IMG/VR virus record: IMGVR_UViG_3300006026_000016
Span: 1-57,410 of that record
Source: a virus
Length of the DNA stretch: 57,410 nt
Reading direction: 5' to 3' (one strand)
Below the pieces are notes generated by a model. It worked only from the letters and a program-made list of their open reading frames with translations, ran no database searches and was not told the DNA's origin. Below are positions 23,712-33,106 of the stretch, piece by piece. The stretch's first letter is position 1; every line of letters starts with the position of its first letter. The position numbers were made by a program, and so were the translations under genes.

Positions 23712-23717
23712 ACATGT

Positions 23718-23746
23718 ATTATACATTCTTTTATCCTCTGTGTCAA
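23718..23746 (-). promoter_or_regulatory. Perfect sigma70-like early promoter (leaderless position)
   Basis: On the minus strand: TTGACA (23746-23741), 17 nt spacer, TATAAT (23723-23718), then 6 nt and the ATG at 23711. It lies directly after the terminator at 23753-23778, which insulates it from the fibre unit. Confidence 0.9.
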
Positions 23747-23752
23747 GTCAAA

Positions 23753-23778
23753 AGAAAAGCGACCGAAGTCGCTTTTCT
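23753..23778 (-). terminator. Rho-independent terminator with UUCG loop
   Basis: An 11 bp perfect stem (AGAAAAGCGAC/GTCGCTTTTCT) with a TTCG loop closed by C-G on the minus strand, followed by a T-rich TTTTCTTTT stretch. It ends the fibre-gene transcript 38 nt after the stop at 23816. In the plus direction the loop is CGAA and the T-run is weaker. Confidence 0.9.
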
Positions 23779-23815
23779 AAGTTGTTTTTGATTAGCCTAA
23801 ACTATTCAAATGATA

Positions 23816-25588
23816 TTATACATATTTGTATTCAACAACACCTGTTACAACACCACCAGTTGGTGTAGCCGCTGTAGATCCGTCTGCTTGTACAAACGCA
23901 ACTTCAACTGCCGCATTCTTGGTTAGTGAACTTGCAAAAGGTAAGTCAACAACATAAGTTCCAACAGCGATATCGTTAGTAGTTGCCGCCGCTAGTGTAT
24001 TACCAGCACCTGCATTATCTTTAACTAACATACCGTCTACTGAGCCACCTGCTAATAATGTAGTAACATTTAGAATAACTCTACTTGCGTAATAAGTTCT
24101 TCCTGCAACGTTAGGTACTGTACCTATATCAAAAGTTGAATCACTGCTGTTTGCTGTGAAACTTGCTCTTAATGTAAGGCCATCACCACCGTTATTTTCT
24201 ACATAGTCAACAACTGCCGCTGAAGTTGGAATAGTAGTATCGTTATCGTTACTGCCAATTCCATCTGCTTCGTCAACAAACTTAGTGATTGCAATGCTTT
24301 CACCACTGTCAGTTAATGTACCAAATGATACAATTCCTGATGCTGTGACATTTACTAATCCAGTAGCACTACCTGAACTGATAGAAGCAGTTCCGTCTGT
24401 TAATGTACCTGCTTGTACTTGACCACTAAATGTACCTGCTGTCATACCAGTAAGTGTAGTATCCATCGCAAAAGTAACGTCATCTGCTGAGTTACTTGAA
24501 GTAATGTTTAATCCACCTAATAGTTTAAGTTTGTCACTTGCTAATGCTACAACGTTATCTGCCGCATCATCTGACTGAATAGTTAATGATGTTGTGATAC
24601 TTGCTGTACCTGCCGCTGTAATTCTACCTTGTTGATCAACTGTAAAAGTTGGTACTGTAGAAGCGTCACCATATGAACCTGGAGTTACTGCTGTGTCATC
24701 AAGATCAACACTAATTGTTTGTCCTGATGCTGTAGTAGTAATACCTGTGTCACCTGAAATAGTAATAGACTGAGTGTCTAAATCTACTGTTCCAGTTCCA
24801 CTGTCACCTGCTATACCTAAGTCATCGTCTCTGTCTAAGCCATCGACGTATGCTTTCATATTAGTATTTGCAGTATTAACGTAGGTTAACATGTTACTAT
24901 TTGCTGTTGTAATTGCTGTATTTAGTGTTGATACTTCACCATCAACAAAAGCCTTAATACTTTGTTGTGTTGCTAGTTTAGTAGCACTATCTGAAGCCAT
25001 ATTGTCTTCATCAGCAATATCTGTTATTGTTACTGTACCATCTGATAAAGATCCAAACTGTACTGTGCCTGAGCCAGTAATGTCTGTACCATCAATCGCC
25101 GCCGCTTGAAAGTCTGCCGCTGTGATAGTTAATGCACCAGTACTAGAACCTGTGAAGGTTCCTGTTCCTGCTACAACTTTATCTTCTGATTCGTCCCATC
25201 CAATGAATACGTTATTGCTGTCACCACGTTCGATAATTAAACCGACATCGTTTGATGGTGTACCAGTTGTACCCGTTGCTAGTTCTAGCAATGAGTCAGC
25301 AATAGTTGTGTTCGTTGAAGAAACAGTGGTTGTAGAACCGTTAACAGTTAAGTCACCAGTGATGGTGGCATCGCCGTTAATGGAAATACTTGTTGATGTG
25401 ATGTCATTCGAAAGCAAACTTCCTTGTACGTCTACGTTGGCGGCTCTAATAGCCTTCAGTGTTGACCCGTCTGATCCAGTAAATTCGTAACGATCACTCG
25501 CACTCACCCACTTAAATCTTCCGCCACCTTTACCAAGTTGAACGTCATTGGAAATACCTTTTAGACCAAAATTCTTTACATCTGCCAT
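23816..25588 (-). CDS. Virion surface / tail-fibre-like protein
   Basis: A 590-residue, low-complexity beta-rich protein, Thr/Ser/Ala/Asp-rich with almost no Cys. N-terminal modules (SINGDATITGDLTVNGS...TIADSLLELATG...GLIIERGDSNNVFIGWDES) match those of the 18820-20901 protein. Repeated STVPTFTVDQQGRITAAG and SSGSATGLVNVTASG segments follow, and a compact C-terminal domain ends GGVVTGVVEYKYV. It is probably a trimeric fibre or virion decoration subunit. It is transcribed from the late promoter at 25685-25693 and terminated at 23753-23778. Confidence 0.8.
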   Translation of the reverse strand: MADVKNFGLKGISNDVQLGKGGGRFKWVSASDRYEFTGSDGSTLKAIRAANVDVQGSLLSNDITSTSISINGDATITGDLTVNGSTTTVSSTNTTIADSLLELATGTTGTPSNDVGLIIERGDSNNVFIGWDESEDKVVAGTGTFTGSSTGALTITAADFQAAAIDGTDITGSGTVQFGSLSDGTVTITDIADEDNMASDSATKLATQQSIKAFVDGEVSTLNTAITTANSNMLTYVNTANTNMKAYVDGLDRDDDLGIAGDSGTGTVDLDTQSITISGDTGITTTASGQTISVDLDDTAVTPGSYGDASTVPTFTVDQQGRITAAGTASITTSLTIQSDDAADNVVALASDKLKLLGGLNITSSNSADDVTFAMDTTLTGMTAGTFSGQVQAGTLTDGTASISSGSATGLVNVTASGIVSFGTLTDSGESIAITKFVDEADGIGSNDNDTTIPTSAAVVDYVENNGGDGLTLRASFTANSSDSTFDIGTVPNVAGRTYYASRVILNVTTLLAGGSVDGMLVKDNAGAGNTLAAATTNDIAVGTYVVDLPFASSLTKNAAVEVAFVQADGSTAATPTGGVVTGVVEYKYV

Positions 25589-25684
25589 TTTGTATTCTCC
25601 CTGAGAGTTTTTTGAGGGTATTCATATCCCCCTTTCAATTTTTACATTGTTCCGGAATAATGTGTACTGATGTGTTTTGTAATA

Positions 25685-25693
25685 GTATTTATC
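25685..25693 (-). promoter_or_regulatory. Late promoter GATAAATAC
   Basis: On the minus strand, GATAAATAC lies 96 nt upstream of the fibre ATG at 25588, within the 157 nt gap 25589-25745. The rest of the gap holds the untranslated leader with a CAGGGAG ribosome site and no gene. Confidence 0.8.
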
Positions 25694-25718
25694 TTACAGC
25701 CAATATTTATGGCTGTAA
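25694..25718. other. 9 bp hairpin abutting the late promoter
   Basis: TTACAGCCA and TGGCTGTAA form a perfect 9 bp stem with a 7 nt loop, directly upstream of GATAAATAC. There is no T-tract on the minus side, so it may mark a processed or stabilised 3' end of the upstream transcript and not a classical terminator. Confidence 0.6.
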
Positions 25719-25745
25719 ATACTCTATTAATTTATGTGCTTTTTT

Positions 25746-26459
25746 TTAAACGTATGTGACTTTTACAGTAGCATTACCGGCTGTTGCACCGTAATGATTG
25801 ATTCTGAAGTTTACTTCTAATTCATCTGTATTAGAAGAAGGCCATACATATTCTGGATTTGTTATGTATCCACCTGCTGAGCCAGGATCATTGTCGTCCT
25901 GTCCATGTAGGAAATCTGTATCTACTGTGGTACCAACTTCCATTGTGGTTTCTTGTGAACCACCTGTAAATGCTGTGTGTACTTCTACACTAACACTTTG
26001 TATTTTACCACCGGGTGATACATTACCTAAGTCATAATTTGTACTGTTACCAAATCCTCCTATAGGTGCTGTTACATTGTATGTGAGCGTCTGTGCGTCG
26101 GTATTAGCACTATCCTGATCACTTACCTTAGTCCAGGCACTACCATCCCATAAATACAATGCCCATTCACCTACACCGTTATCAATAACGTATGCTTGGT
26201 CACCTGTTGTAGGTGATAATGAATTTCTTGAACTTATATCTGAAACAACTGTAACACTAGCACTTCTAATACCTTGTTCAACATTCATTGCTAATGGAAA
26301 CATACCATTGTGTACACTGAATATACCTGCATTGTTTTCAAAATTACCTGTGCTATCAAATATATCAATTGGGCCACCATCTGTCCTAGTAAGTTTTAAT
26401 TTGCTACCTGTACTTGCTGATGTAAATGAAGGCAGTCCTGACACATTACTTGAACCCAC
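25746..26459 (-). CDS. Structural protein, probably the C-terminal part of a frameshifted gene
   Basis: A 237-residue beta-rich protein with a fibre-like composition. It opens GSSNVSGLPSFTSASTG, has a DQAYVIDNGVGEWALYLWDGSAWTKV module seen in phage baseplate/fibre proteins, and a C-terminal jelly-roll-like region ending NATVKVTYV. There is no ATG start; a GTG at 26459 is the first candidate, and the frame is open back to a TGA at 26480-26478. It overlaps the preceding gene by 64 nt in another frame. A single-base deletion separating it from that gene is the simplest explanation. Confidence 0.7.
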   Translation of the reverse strand: MGSSNVSGLPSFTSASTGSKLKLTRTDGGPIDIFDSTGNFENNAGIFSVHNGMFPLAMNVEQGIRSASVTVVSDISSRNSLSPTTGDQAYVIDNGVGEWALYLWDGSAWTKVSDQDSANTDAQTLTYNVTAPIGGFGNSTNYDLGNVSPGGKIQSVSVEVHTAFTGGSQETTMEVGTTVDTDFLHGQDDNDPGSAGGYITNPEYVWPSSNTDELEVNFRINHYGATAGNATVKVTYV

Positions 26460-27757
26460 ATAAGGATTCCATTGCTGTCATTGGTATTAGCAAAAATGTT
26501 TATAGCATTACCGTTTGCTTCACTCAGTGTTAATTCACTACTAGTAAATGTAGCAGTCAAATTAGGAATACTTGCGGCATTTATATCTGTTGCCATGTCT
26601 TCTGGAATAGCAACTGCTATACCGTAAGCGGCCTGCCCTGCGGCATTAGTAGTAAAGTTTACTGTTGTATTACCACTACCGCCATTAAAAATAGCACTAA
26701 AGGTTGTATAACCGCCAACTAGTCCGTATGCTGTTCCACTAGCACTCGAAGTCACAGTTGTTGGTGCTGGTGATTCACTTGCTACTATACTTGTTCCACT
26801 TAGTCCATTAATTTGGCTAACAGTTTCTGCTAATGTACTACTAAATCCTGCACCATTAAATGTATGACTGACACCATTAAATTTAACTACTGTACCGTCT
26901 GGTACTGTTGGATTGATTGCTGTACCAATTGTGCTTGTTTCTACAGCATTAGCAATCTTTAAGAACATTATTTTACCTGTATCGGATGTAGTTAAATCTC
27001 CATCCGTATCTGCGTAAATAAAGTCTCCTGCTGAACCAGGTATTGCTGGTACAAAGTCTATAATTCTATTGTTAGGTGATACCATAAACGCATCTGGACC
27101 CGGTCCGCTTTCAACTACAACACCAAAACTCTTACTAACAAGAGCGGCATTAGCCTTAACAAATGAACCGGTATCACTAACAGCAATAACATCACCTATA
27201 GAAAAACCATGTGCTGTCTTTTCTAGTAAGTAATTTAATTGTGGGTTTAAGTATTGAAATCTGCTATTAACGTTAGCATAGAAGTCTGAACTAACTATGC
27301 CACTTGGTAGTGGATCTAACATTGGATGTCCACTTTCGTTTAATGTGAATATAACACAACTACCAGTATTAAATATACCGTTACCTGTATTACTTTTAAA
27401 TGTGTTATAACGTGCAACATCTTCTACTTCGCATGTAACACTTGTAGAACTTTTAGAAGTTACTGAAATAATTTTAAGACATTGTCCAGATGTTGCTCCT
27501 GCTATCCAGTCGCCGACAGTAACATCAAGTCCGTTAAACTCTCTGTCTTTTCTTGTTAAGTGAGAACCATGTGCTTGTGATGTAACAGTAAATGTAATAG
27601 TCCATTGATAATTTTTTGGTGATGAACCACCTGAGTACCATCTGTCTGCTGAGCCATTTGCGTGTGCCCATAGTGTCTTACCAGTAATACTTGTTACATT
27701 AACACCTAAAACTTTGTTGGGTACATTGAGTTCTATTTGACTAGTCTTATAAGACAT
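26396..27757 (-). CDS. Structural protein, N-terminal part of a possibly split gene
   Basis: A 453-residue virion-type protein. The beta-rich N-terminus (MSYKTSQIELNVPNKVLGVN) includes a QYLNPQLNYLLEKTAHGFSIGDVIAVSDTGSFVKA segment common in phage fibre/needle proteins, then a module with VKFNGVSHTFNGAGFSSTLAETVSQING resembling small DNA-phage tail repeats. The last 20 or so residues (rich in Cys, Gln, His) are unlike the rest and are the out-of-frame reading of the next gene's start. The true C-terminus probably continues in the 25746-26459 frame. It starts 4 nt downstream of the collagen-like gene. Confidence 0.75.
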   Translation of the reverse strand: MSYKTSQIELNVPNKVLGVNVTSITGKTLWAHANGSADRWYSGGSSPKNYQWTITFTVTSQAHGSHLTRKDREFNGLDVTVGDWIAGATSGQCLKIISVTSKSSTSVTCEVEDVARYNTFKSNTGNGIFNTGSCVIFTLNESGHPMLDPLPSGIVSSDFYANVNSRFQYLNPQLNYLLEKTAHGFSIGDVIAVSDTGSFVKANAALVSKSFGVVVESGPGPDAFMVSPNNRIIDFVPAIPGSAGDFIYADTDGDLTTSDTGKIMFLKIANAVETSTIGTAINPTVPDGTVVKFNGVSHTFNGAGFSSTLAETVSQINGLSGTSIVASESPAPTTVTSSASGTAYGLVGGYTTFSAIFNGGSGNTTVNFTTNAAGQAAYGIAVAIPEDMATDINAASIPNLTATFTSSELTLSEANGNAINIFANTNDSNGILMWVQVMCQDCLHLHQQVQVAN

Positions 27758-27761
27758 AGTA

Positions 27762-30700
27762 TTACTCCGCCATCACAAACGTTATCCAAGCATGGGTGCT
27801 TGTTCCAAACGATCTACTTGCTCCTGTAATGGCTTCTGATACTTTTAAGTCAACATTAGCATCTGTAGAGAAACTACCAAATGCTGTTGGTGATCCGCTA
27901 CTTCCACCACCGTCTACAGTTCTAGTAGTCCAGTCTCCGCTTACTGCGTTCATGCTATACTTGTTTGAAGCATACTGATAACCATGAGCCATAATTGCTA
28001 CTGGCGGATAATCAAATCCTGTGAATTGAACTTCTAATTCAGCACCTGCGGCACTTGTAATTGTTGTAGCATTAATGCCTGCTGTGACATTTGATATACT
28101 TGTTAATTCGCCTGATGTGTTATAATTTAATTTTAATCTTTCGTATGTGTTACCACGTGTTACTGCGCCGCCACCGCCACCGCTAATTGTAATTGTTTTA
28201 GTTGCGCCTGATCCAGATGCAACAACACCCGAACCTACAAAATTAAGAGTTGAAGCCGCTGTTGCTAATGATGAACCTTCGTCTTGTACAGTAATAGCAC
28301 TACCACTACCTGCTGGTCCTGTTGGTCCAGTTGCACCTGCTGGTCCTGTTGGACCTGCTACTGTACTTGCTTCACCTTTTTGTCCTTTATCACCTGCTGG
28401 TCCTTGTGCACCATCTGATCCTGTAGAACCATCTGCACCTGCTGAACCCTGTGGTCCAGTATCACCTTTTTGTCCTTTATCACCTGTGGGTCCTGTTGGG
28501 CCACCTAATTCACCTTTGTCGCCCTTACTTCCTGTTGGACCAGTACCACCTACATTTCCTTGAGGTCCTGTTGGTCCAGTTGCTCCAACTGTTCCTTGTG
28601 GTCCTACCTCACCCTTAGTACCCTGTCCACCTTGTGGTCCAGTAGCACCTTGAGGTCCTAATTCTCCTTTTTGTCCTTTTGCACCATCATTACCAGCATC
28701 ACCCTGTGGGCCTTGTGGTCCTGTGGCACCTTTGTCTCCAGTGGCTCCTTGTGGTCCTGTTGGTCCTGCTACTGTACTATCAGCACCAGTATCTCCTTTG
28801 TCTCCTTGTGGTCCTGCTGGTCCAGTTACACCAACTTCGCCTTTTGCTCCTGCTGGACCTTGTGGTCCTGCTACTGTACTATCAGCACCAGTATCTCCTT
28901 TGTCTCCTTGTGGTCCTGCTGGTCCAGTTGGACCTGCTACACTACTATCAGCACCAGTGGCTCCTTGTTGTCCTTTATCACCTTGAGGTCCTGTTGGTCC
29001 TTGTGGTCCTGTTGGTCCAGTTGCGCCTTGTGGTCCAGTTACACCAACTTCGCCTTTTGCTCCATCGCTACCTACATTTCCTTGTGGTCCAATTTCGCCT
29101 TTTGCTCCATCGCTACCTGCTGGTCCAGTTGCACCAGTTGGGCCTGTAGCACCTGTATTGCCTTGAGCACCTTTATCTCCAGTATTACCAGCAACACCTT
29201 GTGCTCCTTGGTCACCCTTTTGACCTGCGGCTCCATCTGCTCCTGCTGGACCAGTATTACCTATAGTACCTTGTGGTCCAGTGGCTCCTGTTGCGCCAGC
29301 AACTCCTACTTCACCTTTTTGTCCTTTTGCTCCGTCACTACCTGCTGGACCAGTTGCTCCAGTATCGCCTTTAACGCCTGCGCCACCGCCCCCAGTAGCA
29401 TCGATTGTAATTGTTTGTGCATTGCTATCTGCTGATATTGTTGCATTAGCACCTGCTATAAATGTTAATTGGTCTGCGGCTACATTTGCTACTACACTAT
29501 TACCACCTTGTACACTAACAGTTTTAAATGCTTCGCTGACACTACCGCCACCGCCACCTGAACCTGTGTTATTAATTGTAATAGTATCAGTACTTGCATC
29601 AGCAGTAATTGAAATGCCACTACCTGCCGCAATGTTTAATGTATCTTGATTGTTTTCTGCAATAATTAAATCTTGACCAGCAACACTGATATTTTTAAAT
29701 ATACCGTCATTTAATTGAGTATTATTAATTGTTACTGTATCGCCAGTGACTACTGTTGTTATTCCTGTGCCACCAACAATATTAAATGTATCGTCTTTGG
29801 CACTAGCATCTGTAGAACCTGAATCGCCTGTAAAACTCTTATAATATCTTAATGCAGATACATTAGAACTAATTGCTGTATTAACTTCTGCTTTAGTATA
29901 CTTGTCAATGCTACTGTCGTTTAGTGTAGCATCTATTGTAATTGTATCTGTACCTGGGTTAGCAGTAAAACTTACATTACTACCGCTAACTAAATTAAGT
30001 GTATCGTTATTATTGTCTGCAATAAGAAGAGTGCCATCTGCACTAACGTTTTTAAATACACCTGTGATAGCATCTGTTTTTGAAATCTGTATAGTATTGT
30101 TAGCAGTATATTGATTTATACCAATACCTGTTCCACCTTCAAATCTAATTGCGTGGGTGGCACTTGCGGCACTGATTGTGTTTGCTGAACCAACACTAGT
30201 AACTGTGCTTATAGCATTTTGTAATTGTGCTGATGCAATATTGGCATCAACTTCTGCTTTGCTGTAAACACCTAAATTTGTTCTTGCTGTTGCGGCATTT
30301 GGTAAGTCACTTAAATTATTTGTTTTAATAACTGCGTTGGCTAATGTTGCCGCTGTAATAATAGTTGAGCCATCTTCTAATCTAATGGCCGCATCTGCTG
30401 TTCCTCTAAATCTGTTTGCAAATATATTTAAATATTTGTAATTGCTGTTTCCAATGTCATATGACATTGTGGTATCTGGTGCACTTGTGGCACTCTTAGG
30501 AATATAATTTGCTAAGTTGGCACTAAGTTGACTTGCACTTATACCACCTGTATTTAGAGTAGTCCAACTAACTGCACCTGAACCATTGGTTACAAGTACT
30601 TGCCCGTTTGTACCATCTGAAGTCGGTAATGTAAATACATTTGCAACTGTTAAACTTCTGTTTTGGTTTATCTTTAATGCAGGTGTTGTGCTACTTGCAC

Positions 30701-31277
30701 TACCTACATAAAATACAGTACTGTTTGCACTTCTAACTTCTATATGTCCATCACTGCTTTTTGTTTGTAATAATAAACTATGTTGTGAACTAAGTTCTAC
30801 ATCTGCGGCATCGTTTGAACTAATAACAAATCTTGTTTTAGAATCAAATCCTGCACTTTGACTGTGTGTAGGATAGTTTGCGTTATTTAATACACCTGCG
30901 TATGCTGTGATATTAGCATTATCACCAAAGTTTCTACCTGAGAAGATATTTGTATTGCCATTCACATTGTGAATGCTTAATGGTGTTGGTAGTGTATATG
31001 CTGTTGAGGAAACAGTAATAACGTTTGCAGATTCAGTTACAGTAGTTGCACCTGAGCCTTGTATCTTTTTAAAGTTTAATTGTGAACCGTCTTTTGCTGA
31101 GAATAAGCCTATTCCAGAAGCACCTACATTGCTACCACCTGTAACGGCGGCGTTTGCATCTGCAGAAACACTATCTTGTGCTACAAAAATTCCTTGCGTA
31201 GAATCGTAAACTAGGATCTGATTATCGGTGATCCCGTCTATATTAAAAGTTAAATTATCTCCTGTTACATTTGGCAT
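27762..31277 (-). CDS. Collagen-like fibre protein
   Basis: An 1171-residue protein. The N-terminal 600 residues are beta-rich fibre modules ([35 protein letters not shown], repeated [23 protein letters not shown]). About 130 Gly-X-Y triplets follow (roughly residues 635-1020), then a C-terminal globular domain of about 150 residues ending [11 protein letters not shown]. In the triplets Pro occurs only at X and Lys only at Y, often as KGE or KGD, which stabilises triple helices without hydroxyproline. Four short ADSTVA-type interruptions break the repeat. It probably forms a long trimeric receptor-binding fibre. The late promoter is at 31308-31316. Confidence 0.9.
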   Translation of the reverse strand: MPNVTGDNLTFNIDGITDNQILVYDSTQGIFVAQDSVSADANAAVTGGSNVGASGIGLFSAKDGSQLNFKKIQGSGATTVTESANVITVSSTAYTLPTPLSIHNVNGNTNIFSGRNFGDNANITAYAGVLNNANYPTHSQSAGFDSKTRFVISSNDAADVELSSQHSLLLQTKSSDGHIEVRSANSTVFYVGSASSTTPALKINQNRSLTVANVFTLPTSDGTNGQVLVTNGSGAVSWTTLNTGGISASQLSANLANYIPKSATSAPDTTMSYDIGNSNYKYLNIFANRFRGTADAAIRLEDGSTIITAATLANAVIKTNNLSDLPNAATARTNLGVYSKAEVDANIASAQLQNAISTVTSVGSANTISAASATHAIRFEGGTGIGINQYTANNTIQISKTDAITGVFKNVSADGTLLIADNNNDTLNLVSGSNVSFTANPGTDTITIDATLNDSSIDKYTKAEVNTAISSNVSALRYYKSFTGDSGSTDASAKDDTFNIVGGTGITTVVTGDTVTINNTQLNDGIFKNISVAGQDLIIAENNQDTLNIAAGSGISITADASTDTITINNTGSGGGGGSVSEAFKTVSVQGGNSVVANVAADQLTFIAGANATISADSNAQTITIDATGGGGAGVKGDTGATGPAGSDGAKGQKGEVGVAGATGATGPQGTIGNTGPAGADGAAGQKGDQGAQGVAGNTGDKGAQGNTGATGPTGATGPAGSDGAKGEIGPQGNVGSDGAKGEVGVTGPQGATGPTGPQGPTGPQGDKGQQGATGADSSVAGPTGPAGPQGDKGDTGADSTVAGPQGPAGAKGEVGVTGPAGPQGDKGDTGADSTVAGPTGPQGATGDKGATGPQGPQGDAGNDGAKGQKGELGPQGATGPQGGQGTKGEVGPQGTVGATGPTGPQGNVGGTGPTGSKGDKGELGGPTGPTGDKGQKGDTGPQGSAGADGSTGSDGAQGPAGDKGQKGEASTVAGPTGPAGATGPTGPAGSGSAITVQDEGSSLATAASTLNFVGSGVVASGSGATKTITISGGGGGAVTRGNTYERLKLNYNTSGELTSISNVTAGINATTITSAAGAELEVQFTGFDYPPVAIMAHGYQYASNKYSMNAVSGDWTTRTVDGGGSSGSPTAFGSFSTDANVDLKVSEAITGASRSFGTSTHAWITFVMAE
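28761..28929. repeat. 67 nt exact direct repeat in the collagen region
   Basis: Two identical 67 nt copies (28761-28827 and 28863-28929) lie 102 nt apart, a multiple of 3. They encode the same triplets around an ADSTVA interruption. Recombination between them would remove or add 34 residues in frame and change fibre length. Shorter repeats fill 28.3-29.35 kb. Confidence 0.85.
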
Positions 31278-31307
31278 AGTATTCCTATTCTAATTTGCAA
31301 TTATAAT

Positions 31308-31316
31308 GTATTTATC
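31308..31316 (-). promoter_or_regulatory. Late promoter GATAAATAC for the collagen-like gene
   Basis: On the minus strand, GATAAATAC with the core ending 31 nt before the ATG at 31277. The short inverted repeat ATCAAC/GTTGAT (31314-31328) directly after the preceding stop codon overlaps the promoter. Confidence 0.8.
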
Positions 31317-31328
31317 AACAAAGTTGAT

Positions 31329-31688
31329 TTAATTGCTTAATAAAATTTGTGAGATACTACCGTATGATAAGTCATATGTACTGCCATCGCCGACTCCTGC
31401 TCTATCAAGAACGGCTCTTAGGTATACATAGTTACCTTTGAATGTGTGAATTTCTGTGCCTGTGGTTGCAGATGTCTTTTCAATTAACTTAATATCACCC
31501 CAATCGGCTGATCCTGGTGTTAATGATAGTGTACCTTGTAGTTTAATCTTACCTACAAAAGCATTTAATTTTACACTAACGGAATGAATACCGTCCGTGT
31601 AACCGAAATAACTGTCTGCTTTGATATTGTTGCCAGTTAAATCCATATTATCACTGGAGTTTCCTAGCATTTCTAATGTTCTTCTCAT
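31329..31688 (-). CDS. Small virion/fibre-associated protein
   Basis: A 119-residue beta-rich protein (KLNAFVGKIKLQGTLSL...FKGNYVYLRAVLDRAGVG...SYGSISQILLSN) of the jelly-roll-like type found next to fibre genes in marine T4-like phages. The ATG at 31688 is chosen over an in-frame TTG at 31700 because it has GAGG upstream and lies 15 nt after the late promoter at 31703-31711. It probably forms a fibre tip, chaperone or decoration; the exact role is unknown. Confidence 0.7.
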   Translation of the reverse strand: MRRTLEMLGNSSDNMDLTGNNIKADSYFGYTDGIHSVSVKLNAFVGKIKLQGTLSLTPGSADWGDIKLIEKTSATTGTEIHTFKGNYVYLRAVLDRAGVGDGSTYDLSYGSISQILLSN

Positions 31689-31702
31689 AAGTAGCCTCAA
31701 TT

Positions 31703-31711
31703 GTATTTATC
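31703..31711 (-). promoter_or_regulatory. Late promoter GATAAATAC
   Basis: On the minus strand, GATAAATAC just upstream of the 31688 start. A hairpin (CTCATAA/TTATTGAG with one bulge, 31710-31729) abuts it on the upstream side, the same arrangement as at 25.7 kb. Confidence 0.8.
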
Positions 31712-31737
31712 TCAATAAGGCTGTTATGAGAATGTTG

Positions 31738-32211
31738 CTAAACTTGTTCTAATCTTTCCATTAAACGTTCAGCACGGTTAGTAACTTGTTTATGCCATCT
31801 ACTATCTCTACCTTCTACTGCGGCAGTTTTCCAATCGCCTTCTACGATTGCGGCATGCATTTTTTTAAACTTACTAAGTCTTGTTCTGCCCATATTGAAC
31901 ATCATATTAACCAAGATTTGCTGGACTTCGTCTGGTAAGTCTCCAAATACCCCTTCTTCGTATAGCAACTCACACTCAGATATTGCTGTGTCGAGGTCTC
32001 TTTCAAAACATTCTTTAACACGTTCTTCTGATACTGGTGTGCCAACCTCCGCTCCATGCTCTGGATCGGTGTCGAGGACCAAATGGCCCACTCCGAAAGT
32101 CGGGTATCCCAAGTGGTCGAGGTAGACTTCATTGACTACTCCTTCATCTATTTTGAGTTGCTCAAATACAGCATCTCTATCTAACTTTGTGTCTCTTCCA
32201 AATAATCCCAT
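31738..32211 (-). CDS. e: T4-type lysozyme (GH24 endolysin)
   Basis: A 157-residue muramidase very close in layout to T4 gpe (164 residues). IDEGVVNEVYLDHLGYPTFGVGHL carries the catalytic triad E23, D32 and T38, and ILVNMMFNMGRTRLSKF and RDSRWHKQVTNRAERL match the conserved second half. It cleaves the MurNAc-GlcNAc bond of peptidoglycan at lysis. There is no signal peptide, so a holin is needed for release. It overlaps the SGNH hydrolase gene by one base. Confidence 0.95.
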   Translation of the reverse strand: MGLFGRDTKLDRDAVFEQLKIDEGVVNEVYLDHLGYPTFGVGHLVLDTDPEHGAEVGTPVSEERVKECFERDLDTAISECELLYEEGVFGDLPDEVQQILVNMMFNMGRTRLSKFKKMHAAIVEGDWKTAAVEGRDSRWHKQVTNRAERLMERLEQV

Positions 32212-32966
32212 TATAATTCCTCTGTTGTGATTTGTTCTAATTCACTTAGTATGTATTTATAAATTTCTTCATGACCTGCTTCATTAGGATGGTCATCACC
32301 ATTACCCTCTACTAGATGACCACTAGCAGTTAATTCTGGATCGCCTATAATATTACACAAGGGTTTTGCAAAATATGGAGTAATGTGTTCATACTGTGGA
32401 ATACATTTTTCACTCATTGCCATTAACAGTAACTTTATACCTTTTGCTTTACATAAACTTTTTAAGTTATTACATAGTCCTAATATATGCATGTCTCTGT
32501 CTGCAGAACTTGAAAGCATTTGGTCGTTGTAAATTCTTAGTTTATGATAATACTTGTCCTCAATTGTTTGACTTTCGTCATTTAGGTATGTAAAATCTTT
32601 TTGCAGTTTGAACCCTTCTCCTTCTATAATATCTTGTTGATTAGAAGTATAATCTAAAACAAACTTACGAGGGTTATAGTTTACATATATGTCATTATCA
32701 TACGATTCAAATTGATCTTTCTTTAAAACCATTTCGCCTCTATGTATTTCAGACAGTTGACAAATAACCGTATCTATATTATTGCCTTCTTGAGAGACTG
32801 CTTCTATGCACATACGCAATGCTCTAAAAGAACTACCACCATTTAGAGAATCATTAATAACATTTATATTATTATCAAATAAACTGGGCCATGGTTTTCC
32901 ATTGCGGTTTTCTAATGCTTTGTGACCAGCAGAGAAACTACATCCATTTACATAAATATTTTTCAT
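32211..32966 (-). CDS. SGNH/GDSL-like hydrolase
   Basis: A 251-residue protein with SGNH block I NGCSFSAG near the N-terminus, a GGSSFRALR block II Gly and the C-terminal block V DDHPNEAGHEE containing the Asp/His dyad. Members remove acyl or acetyl groups from lipids, polysaccharides or peptidoglycan. Next to lysozyme, de-O-acetylation of an envelope polymer is a reasonable inference. It starts in ATGA overlap with the preceding 47-residue gene. Confidence 0.75.
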   Translation of the reverse strand: MKNIYVNGCSFSAGHKALENRNGKPWPSLFDNNINVINDSLNGGSSFRALRMCIEAVSQEGNNIDTVICQLSEIHRGEMVLKKDQFESYDNDIYVNYNPRKFVLDYTSNQQDIIEGEGFKLQKDFTYLNDESQTIEDKYYHKLRIYNDQMLSSSADRDMHILGLCNNLKSLCKAKGIKLLLMAMSEKCIPQYEHITPYFAKPLCNIIGDPELTASGHLVEGNGDDHPNEAGHEEIYKYILSELEQITTEEL

Positions 32967-33106
32967 CTGTATACGAAAGGATCTTTTTTTCTTAATTCTT
33001 CGATCTTTTCTTTTAACTTTGCTTCATCCTTATCAGTTAAACGTAGATCTTCTTTGTTAATTTTTGTGATATCTTTTAAATGCTTTTCTGTTTCTTTATC
33101 AGGCAT
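32963..33106 (-). CDS. 47-residue charged helical protein
   Basis: A short Lys/Glu-rich protein (MPDKETEKHLKDITKIN...) likely to be a single long helix. GGAGGAAATATAA precedes the ATG at 33106 and the stop overlaps the next ATG, so it is well placed in the operon. The function is unknown. Confidence 0.7.
   Translation of the reverse strand: MPDKETEKHLKDITKINKEDLRLTDKDEAKLKEKIEELRKKDPFVYR

Noticed and set aside
28300-29350. CRISPR-like repeat array
   Set aside because: The repeats are uneven, in frame with Gly-X-Y codons and lack unique spacers.
28671-29435. Long plus-strand open frames opposite the collagen-like gene (Ser/Cys/Trp- or Pro/Leu-rich)
   Set aside because: They are the antisense reading of Gly-X-Y codons, with repetitive composition, no ribosome sites and no promoters.
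27762-31277. Prolyl hydroxylation of the collagen-like fibre by the P4H-type enzyme
   Set aside because: Animal-type collagen hydroxylation needs Pro at the Y position, which does not occur in this protein.
32253-32260. TATAAATA on the minus strand in the SGNH hydrolase gene
   Set aside because: It encodes a Tyr-Lys-Tyr stretch, and the lysozyme start downstream is coupled to the upstream stop.
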